64,000 bases of DNA from [Mycobacterium] stephanolepidis (GCF_002356335.1 NZ_AP018165.1:1116001-1180000), one strand, 5' to 3'; positions 53,208-62,745 are shown, counted from the stretch's first letter. The notes: generated by a model from the letters alone, not told the origin. Made by a program: numbers and translations.

Positions 53208-54740
53208 ATGACAAAAGGCTCGAAATACGTTGTCCGGGTTCCGGTGCGGGTGCAGACCGCCAACGGCGTGGTGGAGGGCTTCCACGATCGCGGTGTGCGC
53301 CGGTTTCGGGCCATACCGTACGCCGAGCCGCCGGTTGGCGCGCTGCGTCTGCGCAGCCCGGCGCCCGCCAGGCCCTGGGCCGGGGTGCTGCCCTGCGACT
53401 CCTGGAAATCGGCGTCACCGCAGAAACGCATCTACGTGCCGCTCTCGCTCAACAGGTTCCAGGCGGTCAGCGAGGATTGTCTGACGGTGAACGTGACGAC
53501 GCCGGATGAGCCGTCCTCGGAGGCTCTGCCGGTGATGTTCTACATCCACGGTGGCGCCTATGTTTTGGGGAGTTCCGCGCTGGCCTTGTATGACGGCGCC
53601 GACCTTGTGCGACGCGGTTGTGTCTTCGTCTCGGTGAACTATCGAGTCGGGGCTTATGGGGCTATCGATTTGTCGTCTCTGTCCGATGATCGGCACACCA
53701 TCGACAGCAATCTGTACTTGCGCGATCTGGTGCTGGCGCTGCAGTGGGTGCGCGACAACATAGCTGCCTTCGGCGGAGATCCGGGCAGTGTCACGATCTT
53801 CGGCGAAAGCGCGGGGGCGCATTGCGTTCAGATGCTGTTGGCCGTTCCGACGGCTGCCGGGTTGTTCCAGCACGCGATCTGCCAGAGCACGGCCAGCGGA
53901 ATGATCCATACCCGAGATGAGGCGGCGGCCAACGCGCGCCGGCTCGTCGAGTATCTCGGTGTCGATGTCCGTAACCCCGCCGAGGCGGTCATCAATGCCG
54001 GGCCGCGCGATCTCGTGCGGGCGACACATCGGCTGCTCACCGCGAAGACTCGGGAGTCGGCCTTTTCGCTAGGTGTGGGCCCCAGCATCGACGGTGACGT
54101 TGTGCCCGATGATCCGATTGCGATGATGGAACGCGGGGAGGCGCAACGGGTCCCACTCATCATCGGATACAACGCGGAAGAGGTTCGGTTGTTCAACCGA
54201 CTGCTGACCCGGGTGTTGTCGGTGTCCCGGTTCGACGCCCATGCCGTCGCGGGCACTCTCAATGCGTTGAGCCCCGAGGCCGCGAAACGGGTGATCGATT
54301 CCTACGAGGGCTATCCGTCCAAGGCTGCGCTGGTGCGTCTGATGGGGGACGCGATGTTCAGCTCGGAGGCCTGGCGGGTGGCCCGGGCGCACAGCCGGCA
54401 TGCGTCGGTCTACTTCTACCGGTACGACTATGCGCCGCGTCCGCTGCGGCGTTTTGGGCCGGGGGCCGCGCACGCGACGGAGCTGTTCGCGGTGTTTGGC
54501 CTCTTCAAGCGCTGGCCCGCGTTGGCAGGGAAACGCGATATGCCTGAGGCGCTGGCGCTGACCGAGGACATCCAGAGCCGATGGCTCGCGTTCGCACGAA
54601 CGGGTATCCCGGGCATCGAATGGCCCGCCTACACAGAGCCCGAGCACGCCGTCATGGTGTTCGACCAGCAGCGGCGTATCGACATGGACCCGCATCGTGC
54701 GCAGCGGGAGTTATGGCGCGATATCGCCCGTGCAGCCTGA
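53208..54740 (+). CDS. type B carboxylesterase
   Basis: This 510-residue carboxylesterase/para-nitrobenzyl esterase-type hydrolase has the oxyanion segment YIHGGAYVLGSS near 115, the nucleophile elbow TIFGESAGAHCVQMLL near 200, Glu in the NAEEVRLF region, and His in the FGPGAAHATELFAVFG segment near 425. No signal peptide is seen. It starts 7 bases after the preceding gene and is probably the last of the aldA operon. Ester substrate unknown. Confidence 0.9.
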   Translation: MTKGSKYVVRVPVRVQTANGVVEGFHDRGVRRFRAIPYAEPPVGALRLRSPAPARPWAGVLPCDSWKSASPQKRIYVPLSLNRFQAVSEDCLTVNVTTPDEPSSEALPVMFYIHGGAYVLGSSALALYDGADLVRRGCVFVSVNYRVGAYGAIDLSSLSDDRHTIDSNLYLRDLVLALQWVRDNIAAFGGDPGSVTIFGESAGAHCVQMLLAVPTAAGLFQHAICQSTASGMIHTRDEAAANARRLVEYLGVDVRNPAEAVINAGPRDLVRATHRLLTAKTRESAFSLGVGPSIDGDVVPDDPIAMMERGEAQRVPLIIGYNAEEVRLFNRLLTRVLSVSRFDAHAVAGTLNALSPEAAKRVIDSYEGYPSKAALVRLMGDAMFSSEAWRVARAHSRHASVYFYRYDYAPRPLRRFGPGAAHATELFAVFGLFKRWPALAGKRDMPEALALTEDIQSRWLAFARTGIPGIEWPAYTEPEHAVMVFDQQRRIDMDPHRAQRELWRDIARAA

Positions 54741-54786
54741 TTGGCTCTGGCGGGAACTTGCCGACCAATAGCAGCGTTGACGGTCA

Positions 54787-55373
54787 ATGCCCGCAGCTCA
54801 GGATGAATTCGACCGCCAGCTTTCCCACCTGACCGAACTGGGGTACCCGGTCGGCGACGGCGCCAGTCCGCTTCGAACCCGAGTCGCCGACCTTCCGCAG
54901 TCCGTGGTCGACTCCGGCGATCACATCCCGTTCATTCTCATTGCCACCGGGACCAGCTATGAGCAGACGGCGCCGTTGATGAGCCTGAATGGGCGCAAGG
55001 CTTTCATGTCATGGATGACGGCGACGTGGACGCGTACCGACCGATTCTGGGCATTCCGGATCGGGCCTACCTGCTCACCGATATCGACACCGGCAGCGAG
55101 TTCTGCAACGTGACACCGGAGACAGCGTTGCAGACGATCACCGGACGAGGACGGACCCCGCTCACCATCGAGGAGGGCATCGCCTTGGTTCTGTTGCGGC
55201 CGGACATGTTGCGCAAGAACAAGTGCTTCTCGCTCGCGGCCTCGCGAGGAAAAGGACAGCGAGTGCCTGCGATCTGGATATCCGATCGGCGCCCCAAACT
55301 CGGGTGGTGCTGGGACCGCAATCCGCACACCTGGCTGGGTACCGCCTCGTGCGGCGGCCGACTGGCCTTATAG
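54787..55373 (+). pseudogene. DUF5701-like gene broken by a frameshift
   Basis: The first frame (from ATG 54787) reads MPAAQDEFDRQLSHLTELGY to LMSLNGRKAF. The second frame (from about 55011) continues DDGDVDAYRPILGIPDRAYLL to PKLGWCWDRNPHTWLGTASCGGR. Together they make one continuous DUF5701-type protein of about 195 residues. A one-base loss near 55003-55011, beside the repeated tCATGtCATG, explains the break. The rest is well conserved, so the mutation is recent or an assembly error. Confidence 0.75.
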
Positions 55374-55676
55374 GTTGCGCCCCACGTCATTCATGTTGGC
55401 GGCGTTATTGACGTCGAGGTTCGCGAAGCTGGCCGCGTTGTTCTGCATGATGTACACCTTATGTAGAAGTCCGGTGACAACCTTGCGGAATCCTTGATCC
55501 CACTCGCTCCAGCCTTTGCGATACGCGTCAGCTGCCTGGCCGGTCCATCCTGTATCGAGCAGCGCGGTTACCTGTTGGGATACGCGCTGGTGCCGGTCGA
55601 TCAACCCATCGGCCGTGTCCTGCGCGAATTTGGCGGCCTCCAAGAGCCTTTCGGGTGTGACATCGAATCGCGTCAC
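55368..55676 (-). CDS. WXG100-family type VII secretion protein
   Basis: This 102-residue helical hairpin protein has a WTG turn (LLDTGWTGQAADAYRKGWSEW) in the middle and heptad-like helices on both sides, as in Esx proteins. It overlaps the probable immunity gene by 4 bases. It is the last gene of the second toxin module and probably serves as partner or co-secreted factor. The tail (NLDVNNAANMNDVGRNL) is polar. Confidence 0.85.
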   Translation of the reverse strand: MTRFDVTPERLLEAAKFAQDTADGLIDRHQRVSQQVTALLDTGWTGQAADAYRKGWSEWDQGFRKVVTGLLHKVYIMQNNAASFANLDVNNAANMNDVGRNL

Positions 55677-56011
55677 TGTTGTCCGCTCTCTGGAAGTGGG
55701 GCGTTTTCCTTGAGAATGAGGGCCGGGTACGGCTGATTCTCAACAGGGTCGTCCCATACCGTGACCGTCAGGTTGTTTGCGTCGAAGGTGCCTATCGGAT
55801 CTGAGTGTGGCCAAACCAGCAGAACAGTGTCGACCTCCCGCGCTTTGATGAGATGCTGAAGTGCGGCGGCGGCCAGGTCTCGGAGCCGGTCGATCGGCGC
55901 ATCTGGCAGCTCGCTGCGCAGCGTCCATATGAACTCATATAGGCCAACAGCCCCAGCGTCCAGCAAGTCCTCGATGTCTTGAACTAGCTGGCTGTTTACA
56001 TTCTCAGTCAT
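55673..56011 (-). CDS. probable immunity protein of the second type VII toxin
   Basis: This 112-residue acidic cytoplasmic protein starts at ATG 56011 and overlaps the toxin gene by 4 bases. It has an N-terminal helical part (QLVQDIEDLLDAGAVGLYEFIWTLRSELP) and a beta-rich C-terminal part (TVLLVWPHSDPIGTFDANNLTVTVWDD). No family is recognised. Its place directly after a polymorphic toxin gene and its lower GC content are typical of immunity genes. Confidence 0.65.
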   Translation of the reverse strand: MTENVNSQLVQDIEDLLDAGAVGLYEFIWTLRSELPDAPIDRLRDLAAAALQHLIKAREVDTVLLVWPHSDPIGTFDANNLTVTVWDDPVENQPYPALILKENAPLPESGQQ

Positions 56012-57315
56012 AGTGTCGGATTCCCTAGTAGCGGAATTTTTGTTGTGACGCCGTTTTGTGAGATCACAGCATACGGACCGCAAGTCAACGGATCGGGTCG
56101 AGAGCCGGCCGGATAGCCGGGCATGATTCTGATCTGGCGCCCTGGGTTGGCAGGATCCCGAAAAACCTCACCATCGCCAGCTTTAGACGGAGCGCGCTCC
56201 CAGTTTGATGGGATGCTTGACCGGAGATCATCGGGAGCCATCCCTCTGACCGATTGGGGATCAAACTCTTTAGGTGCTCCGATTTTGACCGACTTCGGAG
56301 GTTGGGGCTTCGGAGGAGGGGTTGGCTCGTCTGGCTTCTTTGGCGCGTCGTCGATGGACTTCTTGTTCTTGTTCGCGAGGTCTTCAAGCTTCTTCTTGGA
56401 CGCATCGGACAGCTTCTTGAGTTTGGCTCTGGCCTTCTTGAGCTTAAGAAGTTCCTTGAGCTTGTCGATCAGCTCTCGAATCTTGTTGGCCACCGACGCG
56501 ATTTTCGCGGCCATCGCCGCGGTGCCCAATGCCGCGCCCAAACCGGCAGTCAGAAACGTCACCGCAGCGGTGATAGCAGCTTCGGCTAGAAGTCCTTTTA
56601 GCTCTTTGATGGCGATTTGTTTGAGCTCGTCGCGCATTTTCCGTAGTTCGTCGGCGTGGTCTCGAGCCGACTGCGCTATGTGTTTTGCGTTCTCGGCCAG
56701 CGCATCACACTGTTCACGCATTGAGGCCAAGTGGCCACGCACGTCTTGAATCTCGGGTGATTCGATGCCGTCGAGCTTCGTGCCCTTCTCGGCTAGTGAC
56801 CGCGACTGCGCGCTGGCCACTTCGGCGAACTTGTCCCATGCGCTGGCTGCGTTGCCAAGATTGTCGACGTTGCCGTTGGGCACAGGGACGTCGATGGCGT
56901 CCAGTAGTTCGATGAAATCCTGAATCCCTGCACCGCTGTCGCCCACCGAGGATGGCGGGAAGGCGACGCACTGGTAGAACGGGGGGCCGGTGGGTTCCGG
57001 CACGGCGTATGGGCCCTGGCTGTTCTGTCCGAAGCGGGCCCTGTGATCGGCCACCGCGTGGTTGTACGCAGCCTGCTGGACAAGGTCACCAAAATTCAGG
57101 CCGGCATTTCGAATGATGGACACGGTCATGAATTGGTCGCTGGCCGCGCCGTCGTAGTCTTGGCCCCAGTCCTTTCCGCCCTCGTCGCTTCCGGCCATCG
57201 AGCCGGTGCTTCCAAGCGTGCCCATGAGTGTGTTGAGGGCTTCATTGATCTTGAGGCCAGAGTCCTTCAGGGCAGTGCCGACTGCGTAGTAATCGACTGG
57301 ATTAACGGCTACCAC
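56008..57315 (-). CDS. polymorphic toxin, type VII secretion substrate
   Basis: This 435-residue protein starts at GTG 57315, overlapping the WXG100 stop by one base. The N-terminal domain has DSGLKINEALNTL, SMAGSDEGGKDWGQDYDG (WG motif) and a long helical region with a Gly/Ala hydrophobic hairpin (ITAAVTFLTAGLGAALGTAAM). A Lys-rich coil and a Pro-rich linker (EPTPPPKPQPP) lead to the C-terminal toxin domain (residues 343-435). That domain contains GEVFRDPANPGRQIRIMPG and GPYAVIS, a tail seen in several polymorphic toxins; its activity is not assigned. Confidence 0.8.
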   Translation of the reverse strand: MVAVNPVDYYAVGTALKDSGLKINEALNTLMGTLGSTGSMAGSDEGGKDWGQDYDGAASDQFMTVSIIRNAGLNFGDLVQQAAYNHAVADHRARFGQNSQGPYAVPEPTGPPFYQCVAFPPSSVGDSGAGIQDFIELLDAIDVPVPNGNVDNLGNAASAWDKFAEVASAQSRSLAEKGTKLDGIESPEIQDVRGHLASMREQCDALAENAKHIAQSARDHADELRKMRDELKQIAIKELKGLLAEAAITAAVTFLTAGLGAALGTAAMAAKIASVANKIRELIDKLKELLKLKKARAKLKKLSDASKKKLEDLANKNKKSIDDAPKKPDEPTPPPKPQPPKSVKIGAPKEFDPQSVRGMAPDDLRSSIPSNWERAPSKAGDGEVFRDPANPGRQIRIMPGYPAGSRPDPLTCGPYAVISQNGVTTKIPLLGNPTL

Positions 57316-57611
57316 TATCGGAACATCTCGGTGTTCGCATCGACAGCCGACTGGTATGAGCTGTGGGCGTTTCTCGCAGATTTGCGCATGGTGTCGAGTC
57401 CCTCGGCCATTTCCTGTGCACCGGTTGTCCACTCGTCATGCGCCTGCCGATGAGCCTCCGCAGCGGCACCTGACCAATCGAGATGGAGCTTGGCAGTATG
57501 CCTGGCCAACTGATCGAGCCCGTCCTGAACGTGCTGTGTGAACTGTTGCAGCTCTGTGACAACGCTGTTCAGCTCTTCTAAATCGACGGTGAACCCGTCA
57601 GCTTCCCCCAT
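57315..57611 (-). CDS. WXG100-family type VII secretion protein
   Basis: This 98-residue protein starts at ATG 57611, with GAGGGG six bases upstream. The two helices flank the WSG turn (LHLDWSGAAAEAHRQAHDEW) near residues 40-58. It is the first gene of the second toxin module and overlaps the toxin start (TAGTG). Esx-type proteins pair with the toxin N-terminus for export through an ESX machine. An in-frame ATG at 57638 is less likely. Confidence 0.88.
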   Translation of the reverse strand: MGEADGFTVDLEELNSVVTELQQFTQHVQDGLDQLARHTAKLHLDWSGAAAEAHRQAHDEWTTGAQEMAEGLDTMRKSARNAHSSYQSAVDANTEMFR

Positions 57612-57691
57612 CAGCAACCCCTCAGTCGTGTAGGGCAAGTATCGGCAGACACGCGTGACTCGTCAACCGGTCACCTGTCACACTGTTACCA

Positions 57692-59089
57692 ATGGTGGCG
57701 ATGTCGGCACTGGTTTTCGGACTCAGCTGGTGGCTGGGTCTGTATCTGCTCGCGCGTAATCCCCGTAAGCCCGTCCTGGTCCTCGCGGCCATCGGGCTGA
57801 TCGGCTACTCCGTAGTCGTCGCACTCGATGCCATCCGCGTCACCCCGGGTTCGGATGCCGATCTCCTGGGCCGTATCGAAGTGTTCACCGCGATCATTCC
57901 GAGCGTCTCGTGGCTGCTGGTGCTGCTTGAACTCACCAACACCGGCGACCGGTGGCGTGATCGCGCAGCGATGGCCGTACCCGGTGCGGTCCTGGCCATC
58001 GCGCTGCTCGTGGGCGCCTCATTGGCCGGCACCATCGCCGGTCCCGCCCAACCGGGGCACTGGATCATGTTCTGTGCCAATGGGACTGCCGCCATCGGTG
58101 CGGCCATATTGTTGTTCCGCCGACGTGCCTCGATACCCGGTTCGGCGCGGGGTGTCGTCCTGGTCGCCACCATGTTCTTCACCCTTGGCGATGCGCAGCT
58201 GATCATTCCGCTCGGCATTCTTCCGAGCTGGCTGGCGTTGGCGTCGACAGGCTTCGACCTGGTGCTACTCGGTCTGGGTGTGGCGCTCTGGGATGCCTTC
58301 GACGAAGGACAAGCGTTGCGCGGCGACATGCTGCGTTCCTTTGTGGCCTCGATCCTTGTCGGGGCGTTGTTCGGTGCCCAGGCCATGGTCGGCATCGCTG
58401 TTGTCGGGCAGTCGGTTGCGCTGGTGGTCCTGCTGTTCACCAGCGTGGGCCTGGCCATCTGCATTCAGGTGCAATCGGGCCCCTTCGCCGACTTCCTTGA
58501 CCGCCTGGCCTTCTCGCGTTCCCCGCAGCTGCGCCACGAGCGTTCCGAGCTGCGTAACACCGAGGCGGCGTTGCCGCTGAAATCGGCATCGCCCATCGAC
58601 GGCGTGGACGACGAGACGTTCACCCGCTTGACCCGCCGGGCGCTGAGCCACTACGGAGATCTCGCCAAACTCGTCGCGAGCCCGCTGACGTCGCTGCCCG
58701 CCATCGATGAACGGCTCACCGATCGTGGTGCGTCCGATCAGCCCGTCGAGCGTGCCAACGAACTCAGAGCGGTGCTCGCCGAATCCATCTCGCGGCTCAA
58801 ACCCCGGGACGACGGGGATTTCGGCACCACCGATCAGTGGCGGTACTACAACGCCCTGTATTTCCCGTACGTCATGGGTGTGCGGGCATACGCCCAGGGC
58901 GCGACGGCTGCGGGACTGGACCCGGTATCGCGTCAGGCGTGGCAATGGCTGGTCACAGAGGTGCCGCAGCGTTCGTTGCACAACTGGCAGAATGCCGCGG
59001 CCAAACTCATCGCCGCAGATCTGCGCGTGCAGACCGTCGCCATGCCGAATGGTGTGCGCACCAATGGTTCGTCACCAGTTCCGCGGTAG
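57692..59089 (+). CDS. multi-pass membrane protein, hypothetical
   Basis: This 465-residue protein has about eight hydrophobic helices in the first 260 residues ([55 protein letters not shown] and others). A soluble C-terminal domain (about 265-465) rich in Arg and Asp follows. The layout recalls histidine-kinase sensor membrane modules without a kinase. No family is assigned. Its end overlaps the DUF2236 gene on the opposite strand by 18 bases. Confidence 0.75.
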   Translation: MVAMSALVFGLSWWLGLYLLARNPRKPVLVLAAIGLIGYSVVVALDAIRVTPGSDADLLGRIEVFTAIIPSVSWLLVLLELTNTGDRWRDRAAMAVPGAVLAIALLVGASLAGTIAGPAQPGHWIMFCANGTAAIGAAILLFRRRASIPGSARGVVLVATMFFTLGDAQLIIPLGILPSWLALASTGFDLVLLGLGVALWDAFDEGQALRGDMLRSFVASILVGALFGAQAMVGIAVVGQSVALVVLLFTSVGLAICIQVQSGPFADFLDRLAFSRSPQLRHERSELRNTEAALPLKSASPIDGVDDETFTRLTRRALSHYGDLAKLVASPLTSLPAIDERLTDRGASDQPVERANELRAVLAESISRLKPRDDGDFGTTDQWRYYNALYFPYVMGVRAYAQGATAAGLDPVSRQAWQWLVTEVPQRSLHNWQNAAAKLIAADLRVQTVAMPNGVRTNGSSPVPR

Positions 59090-59982
59090 CCGTCCCCGTT
59101 CCCGGCGCCATCCGGCATGGCTGCCCGGATGCCACCTCCACGATGTCGGGATGAACGGCCACGCCAGCGGCACGGCACGGCCCAGCGCGCGATAGGCGGT
59201 CTCGTCGGCCAGGTTCCACCGAATCCCAAAACGCTTGCGAACCTGGGGTGGCAATCCGCCATAGATGGTCAGCCGCAGCGGAGGTGCCAACGCCATCCGC
59301 ATCGGTGTGGTGGGCAATGCAAGTCGTGCGGCGGGCTTCAAATAGGAGGCCACCGGTAGGTAAGGAGACTTGCTCATATCGGGGACGGCGCGTCCCTCGA
59401 TGACCTTCATCAAATAGTCTGCCGCGGGGTTGGGGGTGAGCACCTCGTCGCAGTACCGGTCCCATTCCTGTTGGAACGCCGCCCTATTCGGTGGCAGCGG
59501 TTGCTCGCTCATCGCGTACCGGCGATACCATTCGACACCCTCTTGGTAGAGCTGCTCACGTTCAGCGTCGGACAGTCGATGGCGGGAGTACCTGTCGATG
59601 GTCTGTTCGACCATCACCTGGAACGTGGCGTGAGCCCACCAGAACGTTGTCGGGTTCAGCGCGTGATACCGGACGCCGTCGGGCTGGATATTCCCTTGAT
59701 ATCGCGGTGAAAGTCCCGCACCTTCACGCCTGTGCCGGCGGCGGGATCGTCGTACACGGTGCCCAGGATCGGTGGCAGCGAGCGGAACACCCTGTCAACG
59801 GGGTCTGCGAAGAAATTCGAGTGCTCGATCAGTGCGTAACCGATGGCGGGGTCCATTGTTTGCAGGAGCCCGGCAGTCCCGCCGGTGAAGGCGATGCGCA
59901 TATCGCCAGCCCAGCGCCATAAAAGTGAATGACGGCCGAGCTGTGCGCCGGGTGCGGTAGAGATGACATCCACTGTTGTCAT
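59072..59982 (-). pseudogene. DUF2236 (oxygenase MpaB/rubber oxygenase-like) gene broken by a frameshift
   Basis: The first part, from ATG 59982, reads LGRHSLLWRWAGDMRIAFTGGTAGLLQTMDPAIGYALIEHS to VRDFHRDIKG. The second part, in another frame, continues NIQPDGVRYHALNPTTFWWAHATFQVMVEQT to the end at 59072. DUF2236 proteins have exactly this order (FHxDIKG then RYHALNPxxxxWAHATF). A one-base loss in the AAGGGAAT segment near 59699 accounts for the shift. Some relatives are haem-dependent oxygenases. Confidence 0.8.
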
Positions 59983-60112
59983 CCTTAGATGATGGCACAC
60001 CCCGCAGCGAATTGGCAGGGATTGGCAGTGCCGAATGTCGAGATGGCAGTACATCCCGAGGAATGTCAGTGGTGTCAGCTTTCGCCCGGAGCTTTCACAC
60101 AAGGAGTCCCCA

Positions 60113-60547
60113 ATGTCCATAGCTTCAGAGAACGCCTCAGTACTTCGCACACGATTCGCCCAACCCGAATCGCTCCTGCGATTCGGAATCGGCCTCGACG
60201 GCATCGCTACCGGTTCGGTTGCTGTCGTCCTGCTGATCGCCGCGAAATGGCTTGTCGAGCCGCTTGGTCCCTCGCTGGGATTTCAGGTGGCGCATGCCGC
60301 CGCTCTCATCGGATACGGGGTACTGGCCTTCGTGCTGAGCCGGGCCGACAGGTCCAAGCTCGGAACAATCGGCGTCGCCTACATCGCCGGCAACCTGCTG
60401 GCCACCGTGCTCTATGTGGCGGCGGGTGTCATGAAATGGGTACCGCTGACCACCGCCGGGGTGGCGCTTTCCGTCGCGTTCGGCATCTACACCGCCGTCA
60501 TGGCGGACATCCAATTCCTCGGACTACGGCGCCTGCGCTCGGCGTAG
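60113..60547 (+). CDS. four-helix membrane protein, hypothetical
   Basis: This 144-residue protein starts at ATG 60113 behind AAGGAG. Four transmembrane helices are seen (IGLDGIATGSVAVVLLIAAKWL, FQVAHAAALIGYGVLAFVLSR, GVAYIAGNLLATVLYVAAGVM, GVALSVAFGIYTAVMADIQFLGL). It resembles small SPW/DoxX-like membrane proteins but no family is assigned. It is followed by a strong terminator. Confidence 0.75.
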   Translation: MSIASENASVLRTRFAQPESLLRFGIGLDGIATGSVAVVLLIAAKWLVEPLGPSLGFQVAHAAALIGYGVLAFVLSRADRSKLGTIGVAYIAGNLLATVLYVAAGVMKWVPLTTAGVALSVAFGIYTAVMADIQFLGLRRLRSA

Positions 60548-60582
60548 CCGCCCACATGCTCGCCTCGTTCTGAAGGTGAGCC

Positions 60583-60615
60583 GGTGCCGGGCCATCCACT
60601 GGGTGGCCCGGCACC
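60583..60615. terminator. bidirectional hairpin terminator
   Basis: A perfect 12-bp stem (GGTGCCGGGCCA / TGGCCCGGCACC) with a 9-base loop lies between the converging membrane protein and choD genes. Only short T tracts flank it. Confidence 0.75.
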
Positions 60616-60622
60616 TTCACGT

Positions 60623-62305
60623 CTAGACCGGGGTCAGCGGCAAGCGCAGCGCGCCGGGCGCAGACTCCGGAACCGTCGGACGGTTGGGCTGCACCGGGAA
60701 GACGCGTTTGTAGGGAGAGCCCAGCGCCGGCCGTGGATCGAGCTCACCCTTGTTGGGCCAGAACGCCATTGCGCGTTCGGCTTGGGCGGTGATGGTGAAT
60801 GACGGATTGACCCCCAGGTTGGCCGAGATCGCCGAACCATCGGAGACATACAGCCCGGGATATCCGTAAACCCGTTGGTACGGGTCGATCACGCCGGTCT
60901 CGGGGGAATCACCGATGGGGCAGCCACCGATGAAATGCGCCGTCAGCGGGATGTTCATCGAATCCAGGTGGGTGCTGCCCGCGTATCCGTCGACCTTGTC
61001 GGCCATCCGCCGTGCGACATCGTGCGCGACCGGGATCCAGTCCGGGTTCGGTTCTCCCGAGCCCTGTTTGGTGGTCATCTTCTTGCCGAAAAGTCCGCGC
61101 TTGAGATAGGTGGTCAGTGAGTTGTCCAACGACTGCATCACCAGCACGATGATGGAGTGCTGCGCGGCGCGGTAGGGGAACATCGATCGGAGCACCATTG
61201 CGGGGTGCCGCACGTTGGCCAGCCAGGTGCGCGCGAAACGCCATGGGCCGCCGTCAACCATGTTGGTGCCCAACATGCTCAGGAAGGTGGAGCCTTCCCC
61301 GTATCGGACCACCTCGACATGGGTGTTGGGTTCGGGGTGGATCGACGAGGTGATGGCGACGCCTTGCGAGAAGTCATCGCGGGTGGGGGAATAGACGATG
61401 GGCACTGATTCGGAGTTGGTGCGTGTCTGTTCGCCCAGACGATCCGACAGGTTGGGCAGCGACCCTGAATCCTTGAATTTGTGCAGCAGCCGCTGGGTGC
61501 CCAGCGATGCCGCCGAGAACACCACATGCTGTGCGGTGAACGTGCGCTTCTTCTTGCGTACCAGCCGCCCGGTCTGTTTGGTGCTGACCGCATAGCCCTC
61601 ACGATCCTGCAGGGGCTGCACATCAAGCACCTCGGTAAGCGGATGTATTTCTGCGCCAGCGTGTTCCGCGAGATACAGGTAGTTGGTCTCGGTGGTGTTC
61701 TTGGCATTGTGCTTGCAACCGGTCATACAGGCGGCACAGCCGATGCAGCCGGAGCGTTCGGGGCCGGCACCGCCGAAGAACGGATCCGGCACGGTCTTGC
61801 CCGGCTCATCGCCGAAGAAGACGCCGACGTTGGTGGGGTGGTAGGTGTCCTCGACACCGAGGTCCTTGGCGACAGCCAGTAGCACCTCATCGGGCGGGGT
61901 GGTGTGCGGAGTCTGCGCGACCCCGAGCATCCGGCTGGCCTGGTCGTAATAGGGCGCCAGTTCGGACTTCCAGTCGGTGATATGCGCCCACTGCTTATCG
62001 GTATAGAACTGCTCCAGCGGTTCATACAGCGTGTTGCCGTAGATCAGCGATCCACCGCCCACACCCACCGCGCTGGCGATGAAGGTCTTGCCCAGCACGG
62101 TAAGTCGCTGCGGTCCGAAGCACCCGAGCGCGGGTGCCCACATCGCCTTGCGAACGTGCCAGTTATTCGGGGGAAAATCCTCGCGTTTCCAGCGTTTTCC
62201 CATATCTAGTATGCCGACTCGGTAGCCCTTTTCGGTGAGGCGGAGGGCCGCAACGCTCCCACCGAAACCGGACCCGATGACGACTACGTCGTAGTCATAG
62301 TCCAT
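60623..62305 (-). CDS. choD: cholesterol oxidase ChoD-like (GMC oxidoreductase)
   Basis: This 560-residue flavoprotein starts YDVVVIGSGFGGSVAALRLTEKGYRV (FAD motif). It has the GVGGGSLIYGN segment near 90 and a Cys-rich GCIGCAACMTGCKHNAKN near 185. The C-terminal GMC_oxred_C region includes LDSMNIPLTAHFIGGCPIGDSP and YVSDGSAISANLGVNPSFTITAQAE. It matches the ChoD (Rv3409c) class, proposed to oxidise 3-beta-hydroxysterols. ATG 62305 is the start. Confidence 0.92.
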   Translation of the reverse strand: MDYDYDVVVIGSGFGGSVAALRLTEKGYRVGILDMGKRWKREDFPPNNWHVRKAMWAPALGCFGPQRLTVLGKTFIASAVGVGGGSLIYGNTLYEPLEQFYTDKQWAHITDWKSELAPYYDQASRMLGVAQTPHTTPPDEVLLAVAKDLGVEDTYHPTNVGVFFGDEPGKTVPDPFFGGAGPERSGCIGCAACMTGCKHNAKNTTETNYLYLAEHAGAEIHPLTEVLDVQPLQDREGYAVSTKQTGRLVRKKKRTFTAQHVVFSAASLGTQRLLHKFKDSGSLPNLSDRLGEQTRTNSESVPIVYSPTRDDFSQGVAITSSIHPEPNTHVEVVRYGEGSTFLSMLGTNMVDGGPWRFARTWLANVRHPAMVLRSMFPYRAAQHSIIVLVMQSLDNSLTTYLKRGLFGKKMTTKQGSGEPNPDWIPVAHDVARRMADKVDGYAGSTHLDSMNIPLTAHFIGGCPIGDSPETGVIDPYQRVYGYPGLYVSDGSAISANLGVNPSFTITAQAERAMAFWPNKGELDPRPALGSPYKRVFPVQPNRPTVPESAPGALRLPLTPV

Positions 62306-62346
62306 GGCGGTCAACCTACTGGTTGGTCGTGAGCTGTGGGGTGAAA

Positions 62347-62745
62347 TCAGGCTTGCGCTTGGGCTAATGCGGCGCGCATCTTCTCGTGCAGCAGATTGAT
62401 GGCCTGCAACGGACGGATCATAACCTTGAACTCCACGATCTTTCCGGCATCGTCGCAGGTGATGATGTCGATTCCGTTGATGTATTTGCCGTCCACGGTG
62501 GCCTCGAACTCGAGCGCAGCGGTGTTCCCGTCCAGGATTTCCTTGGTGTAGTGGAAGTTGTTATCCGGTCCGGCAAGGGTGGCGAAGGCTGCCAACAAGT
62601 ACATGGCGGTGATCTGCTTACCCTGCTGCGGGGTGAACACCACGGGGGAGTAGAAGGCCGCGTCCTCGGCCAGCAGGTCGTTGAGCGCTTCCGGGTTCGC
62701 GCCGGAGATGATGCCGTGCCAGGTTTCAACCACGTCGTTGATCAT
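62347..62745 (-). CDS. NTF2-like (SnoaL) fold protein
   Basis: This 132-residue protein has MINDVVETWHGIISGANPEALNDLLAEDAAFYSPVVFTPQQG as the first helices of an NTF2 fold, FEATVDGKYINGIDIITCDDAGKIVEFKVMIRP as the sheet, and a C-terminal helix. A conserved Asp (GIDII) could act in catalysis but no activity is assigned. It sits 41 bases upstream of choD on the same strand and may share its transcript. Confidence 0.85.
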   Translation of the reverse strand: MINDVVETWHGIISGANPEALNDLLAEDAAFYSPVVFTPQQGKQITAMYLLAAFATLAGPDNNFHYTKEILDGNTAALEFEATVDGKYINGIDIITCDDAGKIVEFKVMIRPLQAINLLHEKMRAALAQAQA

